64,000 nt of DNA from Arion vulgaris (lineage: Eukaryota > Mollusca > Gastropoda > Stylommatophora > Arionidae): positions 79,691,441-79,755,440 of the forward strand of contig CM036753.1 of NCBI GenBank assembly GCA_020796225.1, read 5' to 3'. Shown here piece after piece: positions 1 through 8,974 of the stretch (positions within the stretch are counted from its first letter, which is position 1; each line of letters starts with the position of its first letter). Made by a program: the position numbers and the translations under genes. The notes under the pieces are model-generated. The model saw only the letters and a program-made list of their open reading frames with translations, did not search any database and was not told the origin of the DNA.

Positions 1-540
1 TCGCTGTCCATGTGTCAGTCAATATACACATTTTAGAATCGATGTCCTTACGTTAAAGTCATTATTCACATTTTAGAATCGCTGTCCATGTGTCAGTCAA
101 TATACACATTTTAGAATCGCTGTCCTTTACGTTAAAGTCATTATACACATTTTAGAATCGCTGTCCTTACGTTAAAGTCATTATACACATTTTAGAATCG
201 CTGTCCATGTGTCAGTCATTATACACATTTTAGAATCGCTGTCCTTACGTTAAAGTCATTATTCACATTTTAGAATCGCTGTCCATGTGTCAGTCAATAT
301 ACACATTTTAGAATCGCTGTCCTTTACGTTAAAGTCATTATACACATTTTAGAATCGCTGTCCTTACGTTAAAGTCATTATTCACATTTTAGAATCGCTG
401 TCCATGTGTCAGTCAATATACACATTTTAGAATCGCTGTCCTTTACGTTAAAGTCATTATACACATTTTAGAATCCTGTCTATACGTTACAGTCATTATA
501 CACATTTTAGAATCGCTGTCCTTACGTTAAAGTCATTATT
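1..540. repeat. Minisatellite of alternating 38- and 40/41-bp monomers
   Basis: About 13-14 monomers share the tail ACATTTTAGAA and the head TCGCTGTCC but have two kinds of core. One core is ATGTGTCAGTCAATA (38-bp monomer); the other is TTACGTTAAAGTCATTA (40 or 41 bp, the longer with an extra T). The order A, B', B recurs, giving a higher-order unit of about 119 bp. The array runs off the left edge of the window and decays around 480-540. No coding potential is seen. Confidence 0.93.
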
Positions 541-566
541 CATAGTTTATAATTGCGTCCCCTACG

Positions 567-771
567 CCCTTTAACTGCTAAGGACGTATATAGCCGTTTT
601 CCCCATTCACTACTAAATGCGTGTTAACATGTCTGTTATTATCTCTCCTCTGTGGAATAAAGTTGTGTTATAACACATTTCTACTGTCACTGCTATAGGC
701 GTACATTCACGTTTGTGACCTAGAAACAAAGAGTTGCTATGTTTAGATCCGTGTATGTAGCATCGAAAGGG
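567..771. mobile_element. TTAA-type (piggyBac-like) MITE, diverged copy
   Basis: The sequence between CCCTTTAACTGCTA and the inverted end CATCGAAAGGG matches the intact MITE at 61727-61946 over nearly its full length, including the shared core CTGCTATAGGCGTACATTCA. The flanking TTAA sites are degraded here. It sits at the end of the minisatellite, and a satellite-like GTTACGGTCATTATA follows it, so it probably inserted into the array. Confidence 0.75.
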
Positions 772-849
772 TTACGGTCATTATACCGGAGAACGCACAA
801 GGTTAGGGTAACATCTGTTAGAAACAAAACAACAATGTTTCTAACAATG

Positions 850-1660
850 CTAGATCATTGCTATTGTATGATACAGCTGAGGTCCACAATAGGATATCCA
901 AAGCCAGTGCTGCGTTCGGAAGGTTACGTGTCACTGTGTGGGAACGGAAGGGGATAAGCATAGTCACAAAGCTGAAAGTTTACCAGGCCATAGTGCTAAC
1001 AACGCTGCTGTACGCAAGCGAGACATGGACAGTGTATAGCAGACACGCAAGAAAATTAAACCATTTCCACACAAGCTGTCTACGCAGAATACTAAAAATA
1101 CACTGGCAGGACAAAATTCCAGACAGCGAAGTCCTCACAAGAGCAAAGATCCCAAGCGTCAACACCCTGTTGCAGAAGGCCCAACTGAGATGGGTCGGTC
1201 ACGTTGCTCGAATGCCTGATAAACGCATCCCAAAACAGTTGATGTATGGCGAGCTTGAAGGGGGCAGACGTTTAGCTGGTGGACAGAAAAACGCTTTAAA
1301 GACACTCTTAAAGTGTCTCTGAAATGCTTCGATATAGACAATACGTGCTGGGAATCCTTGCGCAAGATCGCCAAATGTGGCGCTGTAACAACAAAGAGGA
1401 ACCCGAATAGCTGAGAATCATCGTATTGTTGAGTCACAGAGAAAACGAGCAGCGCGAAAAGACAGAGCACACAACACGCACATGTCTAACCTTGATCATG
1501 TATGCCCCACCTGTGGTCGGGATTCTGTTCTAGGATTGGACTCTACAGTCACCTCCGCACACACCAGAGAGGTGCAACAGTACACGTCTGAGATTGTTGT
1601 CATCATCGCTTGCGATGGACGGCTATTATGGGGTCTCTGGGACATTGAGTTACAGTGTTC
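850..1660 (+). mobile_element. LINE fragment: C-terminal part of endonuclease/reverse-transcriptase ORF
   Basis: A broken reading frame encodes the region downstream of the RT fingers typical of LINE ORF2 tails: LLYASETWTVY, then LRRILKIHWQDKIPD, then LRWVGHVARMPDKRIPKQ. After a frameshift near 1290, a zinc-finger-like tail follows with CPTCGRD and a shifted HLRTH motif (about 1505-1570). Several frames are needed to read it, so it is dead. A truncated non-LTR retrotransposon is the best reading; the clade is not certain. Confidence 0.85.
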
Positions 1661-1699
1661 TCTACACTTTGCAAACTACTTGGTGCGGACCCCATGTGT

Positions 1700-2095
1700 A
1701 GCAATCGTGATATTTTTTTCCACCGATCCCTGATCTCAATGTATAGAAAATATCTATAGACGAAAGATTGACGTCACTGCAATGGGTTTCTCCATATAGC
1801 CCGTCTTTCTCCACAGAAATGGCATGTCACCTGCCAAAAGTATTGTCAGAAATGGCATCTGACAATAATCCTAGTGGTCTCGGACAAGATACACTTGTGA
1901 ACAGAACAGCTCGTTCCTGAATTGAATCTATGACATTCGGGACGCAAAACAAATAGTTTACCCACTTAGCTACAGAGAACCCGGAGTTAGATGAAGTGCC
2001 TAGTTCTATTAGAGACGGACAATAAAATGTAGATCTCGTGTTCAAGTTTAGCAGTAAAGAAACTTTTGGCAACTGAAGATTGAAAAGTGCATGCT
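1700..2095 (+). mobile_element. Decayed SINE, same family as 5308-5550
   Basis: The blocks TTCCACCGATCCCTGATCTC and ACAATAAAATGTAGATC followed by GTGTTCAAGTTTAGCA match the better preserved element at 5308-5550 in the same order and strand. An insertion or divergence lies between them. No RNA polymerase III boxes are visible in this copy. Confidence 0.55.
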
Positions 2096-2639
2096 GAAAA
2101 ACTGTGGTTATTCATCGAAGTACAATTAACTATGATGGCCTTATCAATCAATATCAACAATAACAGGTTTGTCTTATTATTAAGTCTGTAACATTTGTTT
2201 CCTCTTTTTCTCTATCATATTGTTGTAAATTATGTTTCTAGACGTGCCTGTATACGTCATATGCAAGCACTTGTCCATTTAACTAGAGTTTCTGTTTATC
2301 ATATTATTAACTTTCTGAAGTATGACTCCCGGACATAACTTGCATACGGAGTCAGTCAGACGGCACAGACAACGAGAAACACTGAATAGGCTTACTGAAT
2401 AAGCCATATGAATGATGCAAAATACACGGTTCGCTACACAATGATAGTGCAAGTTCAGAATTGAGTATTGGAATAAAGTGAGTGGATTAAAAAAAAGTAA
2501 CGACGCATCAGCAAAGCAAAAAATGAATGTGGAATGTCTCTCTCCAGCGGTGTAATATGGTTGAGATATAATGACAATTTCCATAAATTGCAGACTAGCC
2601 CTGCAATAACTAAAAGCAACCTGTTGGACAACACCATAA

Positions 2640-2865
2640 AATAACACATTTCGTGAATAAATAAAAATAAATTTCCCGTGCCTTTTTCAGACTTAGGGGA
2701 ACTTCAATTTTCAAGAACCTAGTGTGCAGGGGATAGGAAAGCCAATTCCTTTTCTCAAGTGGGAAACGTCGAGTGTGGGATTGAACCCACAATCATCTTG
2801 TGTCCGAGTCGATAGACATATGATAACGATTATGCATTACGCTAATCCGTCCCACAGTGCATGAA
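2640..2865 (-). mobile_element. tRNA-derived SINE (minus strand)
   Basis: Read on the minus strand, the 5' part contains a tRNA-like head with the B-box GGGTTCAATCCC (plus-strand 2774-2785 region) and an A-box-like TTAGCGTAATG about 40-50 bp upstream. An AT-rich body follows. Length and layout suit a SINE. The 3' end is not sharply defined. Confidence 0.55.
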
Positions 2866-2995
2866 TACAACACCATCAAATAACAGTGCATGAATGATTG
2901 ATTGATAGAACCAACATCGTTGCACTTCGAGAAATAACTTTGTGTTGCAATCTCTTTCAAACACAGAAAAGTTCCAACTACAGGTGCAAGCTCCA

Positions 2996-3170
2996 TTGCA
3001 CCAGCGAGAGCCCTTCTTCTTCTTCTTTGCGTTCGTTCTTTACGATCAATTTTAATCACTCTTTGTGATATGTTTGATCTTTGCCAAGAACGTATATACG
3101 TTGTACATTGATTTGCTAGGCCCCTAAGCGAGGGTCCTAAATGTAATTTTTATATTGGTTTTAAAAAATC
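2996..3170 (-). mobile_element. Partial copy of SINE family S1 (GAA-tailed)
   Basis: The minus strand carries the 3' half of the repeat seen complete at 37335-37595: the (GAA)n tail, then CGTTCTTTACGA, AATCACTCTTTGTGATATG and TTTGCCAAGAACGT. The 5' head with the GAGTGGTTACC motif is missing. The S1 family is one of the commonest repeats in the window. Confidence 0.7.
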
Positions 3171-3454
3171 TTGTTAAAATTTTGATTGTTTGTCCGGGTA
3201 GCGACTTTCCAACCTACTCATCGATTTCACAATGTCAATGGTTCTTTTACATACTCGAACACTGGGTTTAAATGTTATTATCCGTCTCCAATAGGACTAG
3301 AAACTTGATCTCGCCTACATTGAGATCAAGAATCACTTGAAAGATAGATTACCCCAGGCGAGAAACAGTACTTTTGAAGCAAGAGGCGACAACAGTATAT
3401 CAACATCTCAATGGCCTCATGTTATCTAAATATCCAATACCTATTTATCTAGAG

Positions 3455-3690
3455 TTCTGATAAAAACAGATTTATGTCATGTTCTGATAAAAACAGATTT
3501 ATGTTATGTTCAGTTAAAAATATATTTATGTCATGTTCAGATAAAAACAGATTTATGTCATGTTCAGATAAAAACAGATTTATGTCATGTTCAGATAAAA
3601 ACAGATTTATGTCATGTTCAGATAAAAACAGACTTATGTCATGTTCAGATGAAAAAACAGATTTTATGTTATGTTCTGATTTTTAAAAAC
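3455..3690. repeat. 27-bp minisatellite
   Basis: About eight to nine copies of a 27-bp unit built on TCATGTTCAGATAAAAACAG. Because 27 is divisible by three, the array stays open in one frame and yields a spurious repeat peptide (unit MSCSDKNRF). There is no other support for translation. Confidence 0.93.
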
Positions 3691-4146
3691 ACATTTATTT
3701 TCATATTCTCAGACATTAAAAAAATTATGAATTAAAAAAACATAACTGGAAGCATGATACTTATCAACACTTTATCACATTCAAGAATAGGGTACACGGT
3801 TTGTAAGCACAACACACGCTGAGCCAACTCACGCTAAAACATTACCTTACACGTGCACAACACTGTCAGCACTGCATAAGCGACAGTGCCAGTTCCTGCC
3901 TAGCGTGCAGCTTCTTATCTCTGTCGTACATGTGCTCATAACTCCATACAAGAAGTTTTGTAATTTTTGCATGAACTAGGAGATAGCTACTGACATTAAG
4001 CTTGAAGATTATATGATGTACAATTAGGATTCATTAAATTGAATGTATAATATCCAGTGAAAATGGGCAACTGTGAGGGGTGGGGTGGAGGGGGCGCTGC
4101 AATTCCACATTGCCTATACACGAGCCATCCCTAGCTTCTAACATGT

Positions 4147-4560
4147 TGACTTTAATGCAACAAATATGAGTTTGTTAAACCACCATGCTAGCTTTAATAC
4201 AACAAATATGAGTTTATTAAACCAACATGCAAGCTTTAATACAACAAATATGAGTTTATTAAACCAACATGCTAGCTTTAATACAACAAATATAAGTTTA
4301 TTAAACCAACATGCTAGCTTTAATACAACAAATATAAGTTTATTAAACCAACATGCAAGCTTTAATACAACAAATATGAGTTTATTAAACCAACATGCAA
4401 GCTTTAATACAACAAATATAAGTTTATTAAACCAACATGCAAGCTTTAATACAACAAATATGAGTTTATTTAACCAACATGCTAGCTTTAATACAACAAA
4501 TATATGTTTATTAAACCAACATTCTAGCTTTAATACAACAAATATAAATTTGTTAAAACA
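4147..4560. repeat. 42-bp minisatellite
   Basis: About ten copies of a 42-bp unit containing TTATTAAACCAACATGC and TTTAATACAACAAAT. The unit length is a multiple of three, so a repeat ORF (MSLLNQHASFNTTN per unit) appears by chance. Directly downstream, a 36-bp direct duplication (near 4586-4621 and 4636-4671) precedes a SINE. Confidence 0.93.
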
Positions 4561-4666
4561 GCTGTGGCGTCACAATTTAAATGTATTGTCAACAAACGTT
4601 AGTAATCATGTAGGGGATTCGTCACAACTTACACTTATTGTCAACAAACGTTAGTAATCATGTAGG

Positions 4667-4910
4667 GGATTCTCTGTGGCAAAATGGTTAAACATGGTCC
4701 TTACGTTCCGATGGTTTTGAGTTCCATCCGGAACTCGTCATTTTATTCAAGTGTGCATTTTTTCAAGAGATCCATAAGATTATTGCCAAAGCTACGGAGA
4801 TGATGCTTTGCTTAATACTCTCGGCCTAATGGCGTGACATTTCTGCAGTGAGGGATTTAGCCACAGGGAGTATAACTCGGGGGCAATGAAGTCAGTCTTT
4901 CGTCTTTAGA
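4667..4910 (+). mobile_element. tRNA-derived SINE, family S2
   Basis: The head TCTCTGTGGCAAAATGGTTA is an A-box-like start and GAGTTCCATCCGG is a decayed B-box. The body has the S2 landmarks GATTATTGCCAAAGCTACGG, ACTCTCGGCCTAATGGCGTG and CAATGAAGTCAGTC, ending at TCGTCTTTAGA. The best copy in the window is at 40205-40460. Confidence 0.85.
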
Positions 4911-5307
4911 TCTTAGATCTCATTATCAGCCAAAGTTTACAACAGAAACAGTAAGAAAGAAATCGTGACAGAAACTGTACAAGAATGAAAATGTTGACAG
5001 AAAGGGATGGGGTAATGTGTCCTTTGTGGATGACATGTTTTATGTGCACACTTATAATGATCTATATATAGTCTGTTCAAGTATAGCTACGCTCTGGTGC
5101 ATGTATGTACACATTCTTGTTCCAATATTGAACACCAAATAAATCCGCTGGAAGGTTGCCAGATTGAAAATGAAATACCTGATCTTGTTATATATTTAGT
5201 ACTAAACTAGTCTTTTTGTCCTAGGACATACAGCTTTAGTAGTTATAAACACCCACCCTTCTCCTTCTGGTGCTGTTATTTCCTATATAGTTATATCTGG
5301 TGGGGGA

Positions 5308-5550
5308 GTTTCTGTGGCGTAGGGGTTAGTTGCTCGTCTCTCATTCTAAAGGTACTCGGCTCGCTGGTGAAGACATTGTGATATTTTTCCAGAGATCCCT
5401 GATCTCAGTGAATGTTAGATCAAGTTCCTAGGGCTATCGGAAACGGACGATAAAATGTAGGTCCAGTGTTCAAGTTGAGCACGTAAAAGAACCCTTGGCA
5501 GTTCAAAATCGACAAGAGCAAGCCGGAAGGCCATTACTCAGGCTAAATGC
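5308..5550 (+). mobile_element. SINE, family S3
   Basis: It starts with TTTCTGTGGCGTAGGGGTTA, an A-box-like tRNA head, and continues with CCAGAGATCCCTGATCTCAG, GACGATAAAATGTAGGTCC and GTAAAAGAACCCTTGGCAG. The second half aligns with 2010-2090. The head resembles S2 but the body differs, so the two families may share a promoter module. Confidence 0.7.
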
Positions 5551-5609
5551 ATTACGATTTTTTTTTTAATTGATACAAAATATTATTACCATCGTCTTTT
5601 TTTTTTTTT

Positions 5610-5820
5610 TCCGATCCAGAAGCACTTGAGCTTTTCATCTCTTCGGCTCGGTGCCATGGACATCGTAACCCTTCGGTTCGGTGCCACGAACACCGTAAAT
5701 CTGGGGAATCTGTGGCTTTTTCTGCCATCCCGCGGAATTGAACCCGCACACACAGAGGGATAGTTACCCGTAGTCCAACGCGCTACGAACACGCTGGGCA
5801 GACGGGCGGTTACCATCGTT
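5610..5820 (-). mobile_element. tRNA-derived SINE, family S4 (minus strand)
   Basis: On the minus strand the head reads TCGTAGCGCGTTGGACTACG (A-box region) and then CGGGTTCAATTCCGCGGG (B-box), with spacing as in a tRNA. The body contains two tandem copies of a 28-30 bp CGGTGCCA-containing block and runs into poly-T at 5590 on the plus strand, that is, an A-rich 3' tail. It is a clear tRNA-like SINE head rather than an intact tRNA gene. Confidence 0.75.
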
Positions 5821-6224
5821 TAAATTACATTGGGGGCCCTCGCAGATGCTACGGAGTTCGTGCACTGCCGCTGAGATTTTTCTGTGTAAGAAAGAGATCA
5901 AATCACACATGGTTACTCACCGAAGTGCAATGATGAAGGTCCTATCAACCAATGTCCTAGTTAAAACATCATAGTCATTTTGAGCTTATGGTTGCAAACA
6001 TAACACGGGTTTACATCACTTTATTTTATCTCTGAGATTTGTCGACTGCAAAAGCAACTGTGACGCTTCATGATCTTATTAATCAACGATAACGATTCAT
6101 GTCCCTATTGTCAGCAGCTAATTCATTTTACATAACTGGTGAAGTATTGTGATAGGCCGTTTTTATTTTTGTAAAATACAATAAATATGCGACGTCAACT
6201 ATACGTGGTTGAATTACAGACAAC

Positions 6225-6372
6225 TCTGATCCTTTACTTGGAGATCTAAATTGCAAGTACCTCTGAAGTCGAGTAAGGAAGCCTGAATGATGAGAGACAC
6301 TTGTGATAAGGAAAGCAAACCGTAATGCAAACATTTAGTCAGCCGCGTCATATTAGGCGCCATGATTACGCC
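6225..6372 (+). mobile_element. SINE body fragment, family S6
   Basis: It contains GTACCTCTGAAGTCGAGTAA, then GTGATAAGGAAAGC and GCCATGATTACGCCTGAAT. The GTACCTCTGAAGTC core recurs at 25980-26075 and, on the minus strand, at 30040-30190, 34230-34390, 51060-51215 and 59035-59375. This shared core suggests a conserved SINE central domain. Confidence 0.6.
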
Positions 6373-6479
6373 TGAATGCATATTGGGCGAGCAGATAAAA
6401 GTTGATATTTACGTGGAAGACTATATACAAACATATATATATAGTTTTGGAGTGCTCTTTGACGAAGTTGTCAAGTCTT

Positions 6480-6690
6480 TTGTCTTACTTTCTTTTGATC
6501 TGGAAGATGGGGGTTCGAATCCGGGCCGCGTCGTTCGGTTCAAGTGTGTATTTATTTCATAGAACCCTAGGATTGTTGCTAGAGCCACGAAGTTCGTGAT
6601 TTGTGTAATACTTTCGGCGGGTGGCATATCATTTATGTGGAGAAATGACTGACCTGTATGGCTAAATCCGATGCAAAGAAGGTGAATTCC
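6480..6690 (+). mobile_element. tRNA-derived SINE, family S2
   Basis: A perfect B-box GGTTCGAATCC lies at about 6512-6522, followed by the S2 body: AACCCTAGGATTGTTGC, AGTTCGTGATTTGTG and CTTTCGGCGGGTGGCATA. The A-box end is eroded. Plus strand, as are all other S2 copies here. Confidence 0.8.
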
Positions 6691-6759
6691 TTACCTTTAA
6701 ACCATTTTTATACAGCTTCAAATTAAGAGAGAGAAGTATGTTTAGCGAGCGAGACACGT

Positions 6760-7490
6760 GAACTGTAGGCATGCATTCGCCTCAACACTTGCTTGGGGAG
6801 ACTGTGCACTTTTTTGATCTACCCATATTGCTATGGCGTTGGCATACAATTCAACACTGGCTGGGAAGAATGAGCACAGTTTTGATCTACCCCTATTGCT
6901 TTTGCGTCGGCATACCCTTTAACACTTGCTGGGGAGAATAAAACACGTAATTACAAAGTACTGTAGTTTTACAAATTACAAAAACAATGACAAAATACAG
7001 CAACGTTTCGACCAACAAGGCCTTTATCAAGCAAACGAACAAACAGGAGTGACAAATTAAAATGAAACACAAATGGACGACCAAATACAAACGTATCTAA
7101 GGAAAATCTGGAATAAAAACGAATAACGAAATAAATGTAACACAAAAACAACACATAAAAACTAGAAATAGAAATAAAGGCCTTGTTGGTCGAAACGTTG
7201 CTGTATTTTGTCATTGTTTTTGTAATTTGTAAAACTACAGTACTTTGTAATTACGTGTTTTGCCAATCAAATAGTTTTACTGCAGTTCCATATATATATA
7301 CTGAATAGGGGAGAATAAGCACAGTTTTGATCTACTCATATTGCTTTTGTGTCGGCATACCCTTTAATACTTGCTGGGGAGAATAAGCACAGTTTTGATC
7401 TACTCATATTGCTTTTGTGTCGGCATACACTTCAACACTTGCTGGGGAGAATGAGCACAGTTTTGATTTACCCCTAGGCTATGACGTCGG
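6760..7490. repeat. Tandem ~75-bp repeat interrupted by a Penelope-like insertion
   Basis: Units contain AACACTTGCTGGGGAGAATA, then GCACAGTTTTGATCTAC and CATATTGCTTTTGTGTCGGC. Two to three units lie left of 6941 and three right of 7307. The break falls inside a unit and is flanked by a 10-bp duplication (GGGGAGAATA), so the array predates the retroelement. Confidence 0.85.
6941..7307. mobile_element. Penelope-like element: two 5'-truncated copies in inverted orientation, tails outward
   Basis: Positions 6941-7173 are the 3' untranslated end of a Penelope-like element on the minus strand. Positions 7174-7307 are the same 3' end on the plus strand, ending in the (TA)n tract and ACTGAA. The truncated 5' ends abut at 7173/7174. 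A 10-bp duplication GGGGAGAATA (6931-6940 and 7308-7317) encloses both arms, so the pair appears to have inserted as one unit. Both arms carry the conserved AAAGGCCTTGTTGGTCGAAA motif. Confidence 0.88.
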
Positions 7491-7552
7491 TTCAGTAACC
7501 AATAACTACAGGGTGGGCCAAAAAAATGAGAACATCGCGTAAAAAGTAATAT

Positions 7553-7910
7553 AATTATAATAATAATAATAATTCCTCTCGTACCGTTATACGTTACATA
7601 GGGCCTGCAAGTAATTTCTCCAAACCCCTCTATCCTGGGCAACTCGCTCAATCTCCTCCATGGAACTGAGACCGATATTTCCTGCCTCTCTCAGCAAAGT
7701 TCGTTTTAGGGTCTCCCTAGGTCGTCCTCTCTTCTTGAACCCTTTGCATCCCACTTCAATGCCTGCTTTGATATTCGTTGATCATTTCTCCTCAAGGTGT
7801 GCCCAACATATCTCCATCTTCTCTTTCTTATAACAGTTGTCACTAGTGGTTGACCAGACATGTCTCTGATTTCATCACTTCTCCTGAATTCGTTCCATTT
7901 TATCATATAA
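7553..7910 (-). mobile_element. LINE 3' fragment, family L-A
   Basis: The minus-strand frame reads WNEFRRSDEIRDMSGQPL, RRWRYVGHTLRRNDQRIS and then KQALKWDAKG, the post-RT tail of a non-LTR retrotransposon ORF. It ends with an (ATT)n-type 3' microsatellite at 7553-7572. Related copies lie at 17830-18240 (minus), 36495-36750 (plus) and 55325-55435 (minus). It is inserted in the Tc1/mariner element. Confidence 0.85.
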
Positions 7911-8080
7911 TTACATCAACATTTTTAAACTGTATCCATAATAGCTTAACTTGTTTACTCATTTACTTACTGACCTATTTAGCTATATGATGTTTTTATT
8001 TCGACAATTTCCGGGCACAATCTTTGATTTTTAATATGCCAATTGTTTACATCTGCAGGTTTAATTTTTGTTACCAAGAA

Positions 8081-8164
8081 TGACAAAAATTACTGTGGAA
8101 GACCGTATTCTGATTAAACGAGTGCGTCGATGCTTAGAAAAATTGAACATGATTTCTGATTAGC
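8081..8164 (+). pseudogene. N-terminal remnant of Tc1/mariner transposase
   Basis: An ATG opens a 27-codon frame, MTKITVEDRILIKRVRRCLEKL and onwards, stopping at TAG (8162-8164). The basic, helix-forming peptide at this place inside a TA-flanked inverted-repeat element fits the first helix-turn-helix of a Tc1/mariner transposase. The catalytic DDE part is absent, displaced by LINE insertion or deletion. The protein-level match is inference. Confidence 0.5.
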
Positions 8165-8211
8165 TAAATACTTGGCAAACAAAATTGCATGAAACAATAT
8201 AATTAAATTAA

Positions 8212-8640
8212 ATCTTCTTCTTTTGTCGTCACACTGCTACCGGGTTGTTGCCCAGTATCGTGGTTTTCTGTTTTTGTCTTGCGCTGTTCTGGTGGCTTGT
8301 GTGATTGTTATCTTTGCTCTTTCACAGGATTCTGCTACGCCATCTAACCATCTTTTCAGTGGTCTTCCTCTTGCCTTCTTTCCCGATGTTCTGTTGTAGA
8401 AGACTCTGTATACTGTGGAGTTTGGATGCATTCTTATTAAGTGGCCAAACTACTTCATTCTTTGTTTATCTATGTAATTCAAGCACGGTTTTGTGCCAAC
8501 TTTCTTCTTATGCTGATGTTGGTGATTCTGTCTTTTCTTGTGTTGTTGGTAACTTTTCGCAGGCAACGCATTTCACATGTAGTTATTTTTGTGACTGCGC
8601 TTTGCTCAATGTCCATGTTTGGCTCTGGTAACACAAAGTT
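8212..8640 (-). mobile_element. LINE 3' fragment, family L-B
   Basis: Minus-strand reading gives CLRKVTNNTRKDRITN, then IRMHPNSTVYRVFYN, then GRPLKRWLDGVAESCERAK and a short C-terminal tail. That is the usual end of a LINE ORF2. Two further copies lie at 18385-18645 and 36830-37095, both also on the minus strand. Confidence 0.82.
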
Positions 8641-8748
8641 AAATTAAATAACATTTCTAAATAACGCGTATGTTACGCGATGTTCTCATTTTTTATGGCC
8701 CACCCTGTAATAACATTTTGTGATACTATAACTCTTGTTTCTTCTCAG

Positions 8749-8974
8749 TGCCTGCTTTCTGCACTGGTCAGGGACCTCTCAATGTTTCCTTTCAAATGAA
8801 TGGTGTCACGGGCTCAGCAATACTCACATGGCAAGCATTCAACTTGACGGCCACAATTACACTTTCGGAAAGTTTAGGAGCAGGGCCAGTGAATGTGGAA
8901 ATTCGACCGATATGGGTGGATTATGATGTTGATGATAAGTGCAGTACTGCCCAATTGGGTGCAGCCATACCTGG
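8749..8974 (+). CDS. CSRP exon 1 (first visible): SOD-like domain 1, N-terminal half
   Basis: The acceptor is TTGTTTCTTCTCAG and the donor GTAAGT. The exon opens with the last two bases of a codon and closes after two bases. It encodes PAFCTGQGPLNVSFQMNGV and a beta-rich stretch with VNVEIRPIWVDYDVDDKC. The place where SODs have His-x-His reads VEIRPIW, so this domain has no first copper ligands. Since it starts mid-codon, an upstream exon must exist; none could be recognised between 1 and 8700. Confidence 0.85.

Larger units (their letters stand above)
7509..8707 (+). mobile_element. Tc1/mariner-type DNA transposon, decayed, with nested LINE tails
   Basis: Terminal inverted repeats of about 34-35 bp begin CAGGGTGGGCC at 7509 and end GGCCCACCCTG at 8707, and differ by one indel. 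TA dinucleotides flank both ends (7507-7508 and 8708-8709), the target duplication of the IS630/Tc1/mariner superfamily. Inside, only the start of a transposase frame survives (8081-8164). Two minus-strand LINE 3' ends (7553-7910 and 8212-8640) occupy most of the rest. Total length 1,199 bp. The right end lies only about 40 bp from the splice acceptor of the first visible CSRP exon. Confidence 0.92.

Noticed and set aside
3474..3686. 70-codon ORF with repeat peptide MSCSDKNRF
   Set aside because: It is a by-product of the 27-bp minisatellite.
4166..4654. 162-codon ORF with repeat peptide MSLLNQHASFNTTN
   Set aside because: It is a by-product of a 42-bp tandem repeat. There is no start context, splice support or homology.
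5171..5200. MKYLILLYI start as a candidate CSRP signal-peptide exon
   Set aside because: Only nine codons before a stop, no convincing donor and no link to exon 1.
6969..7214. ORFs in the Penelope-like 3' UTR (peptide with FIISSFYVLFL-like text)
   Set aside because: The same peptides appear in every UTR copy on whichever strand is open. They come from noncoding sequence.
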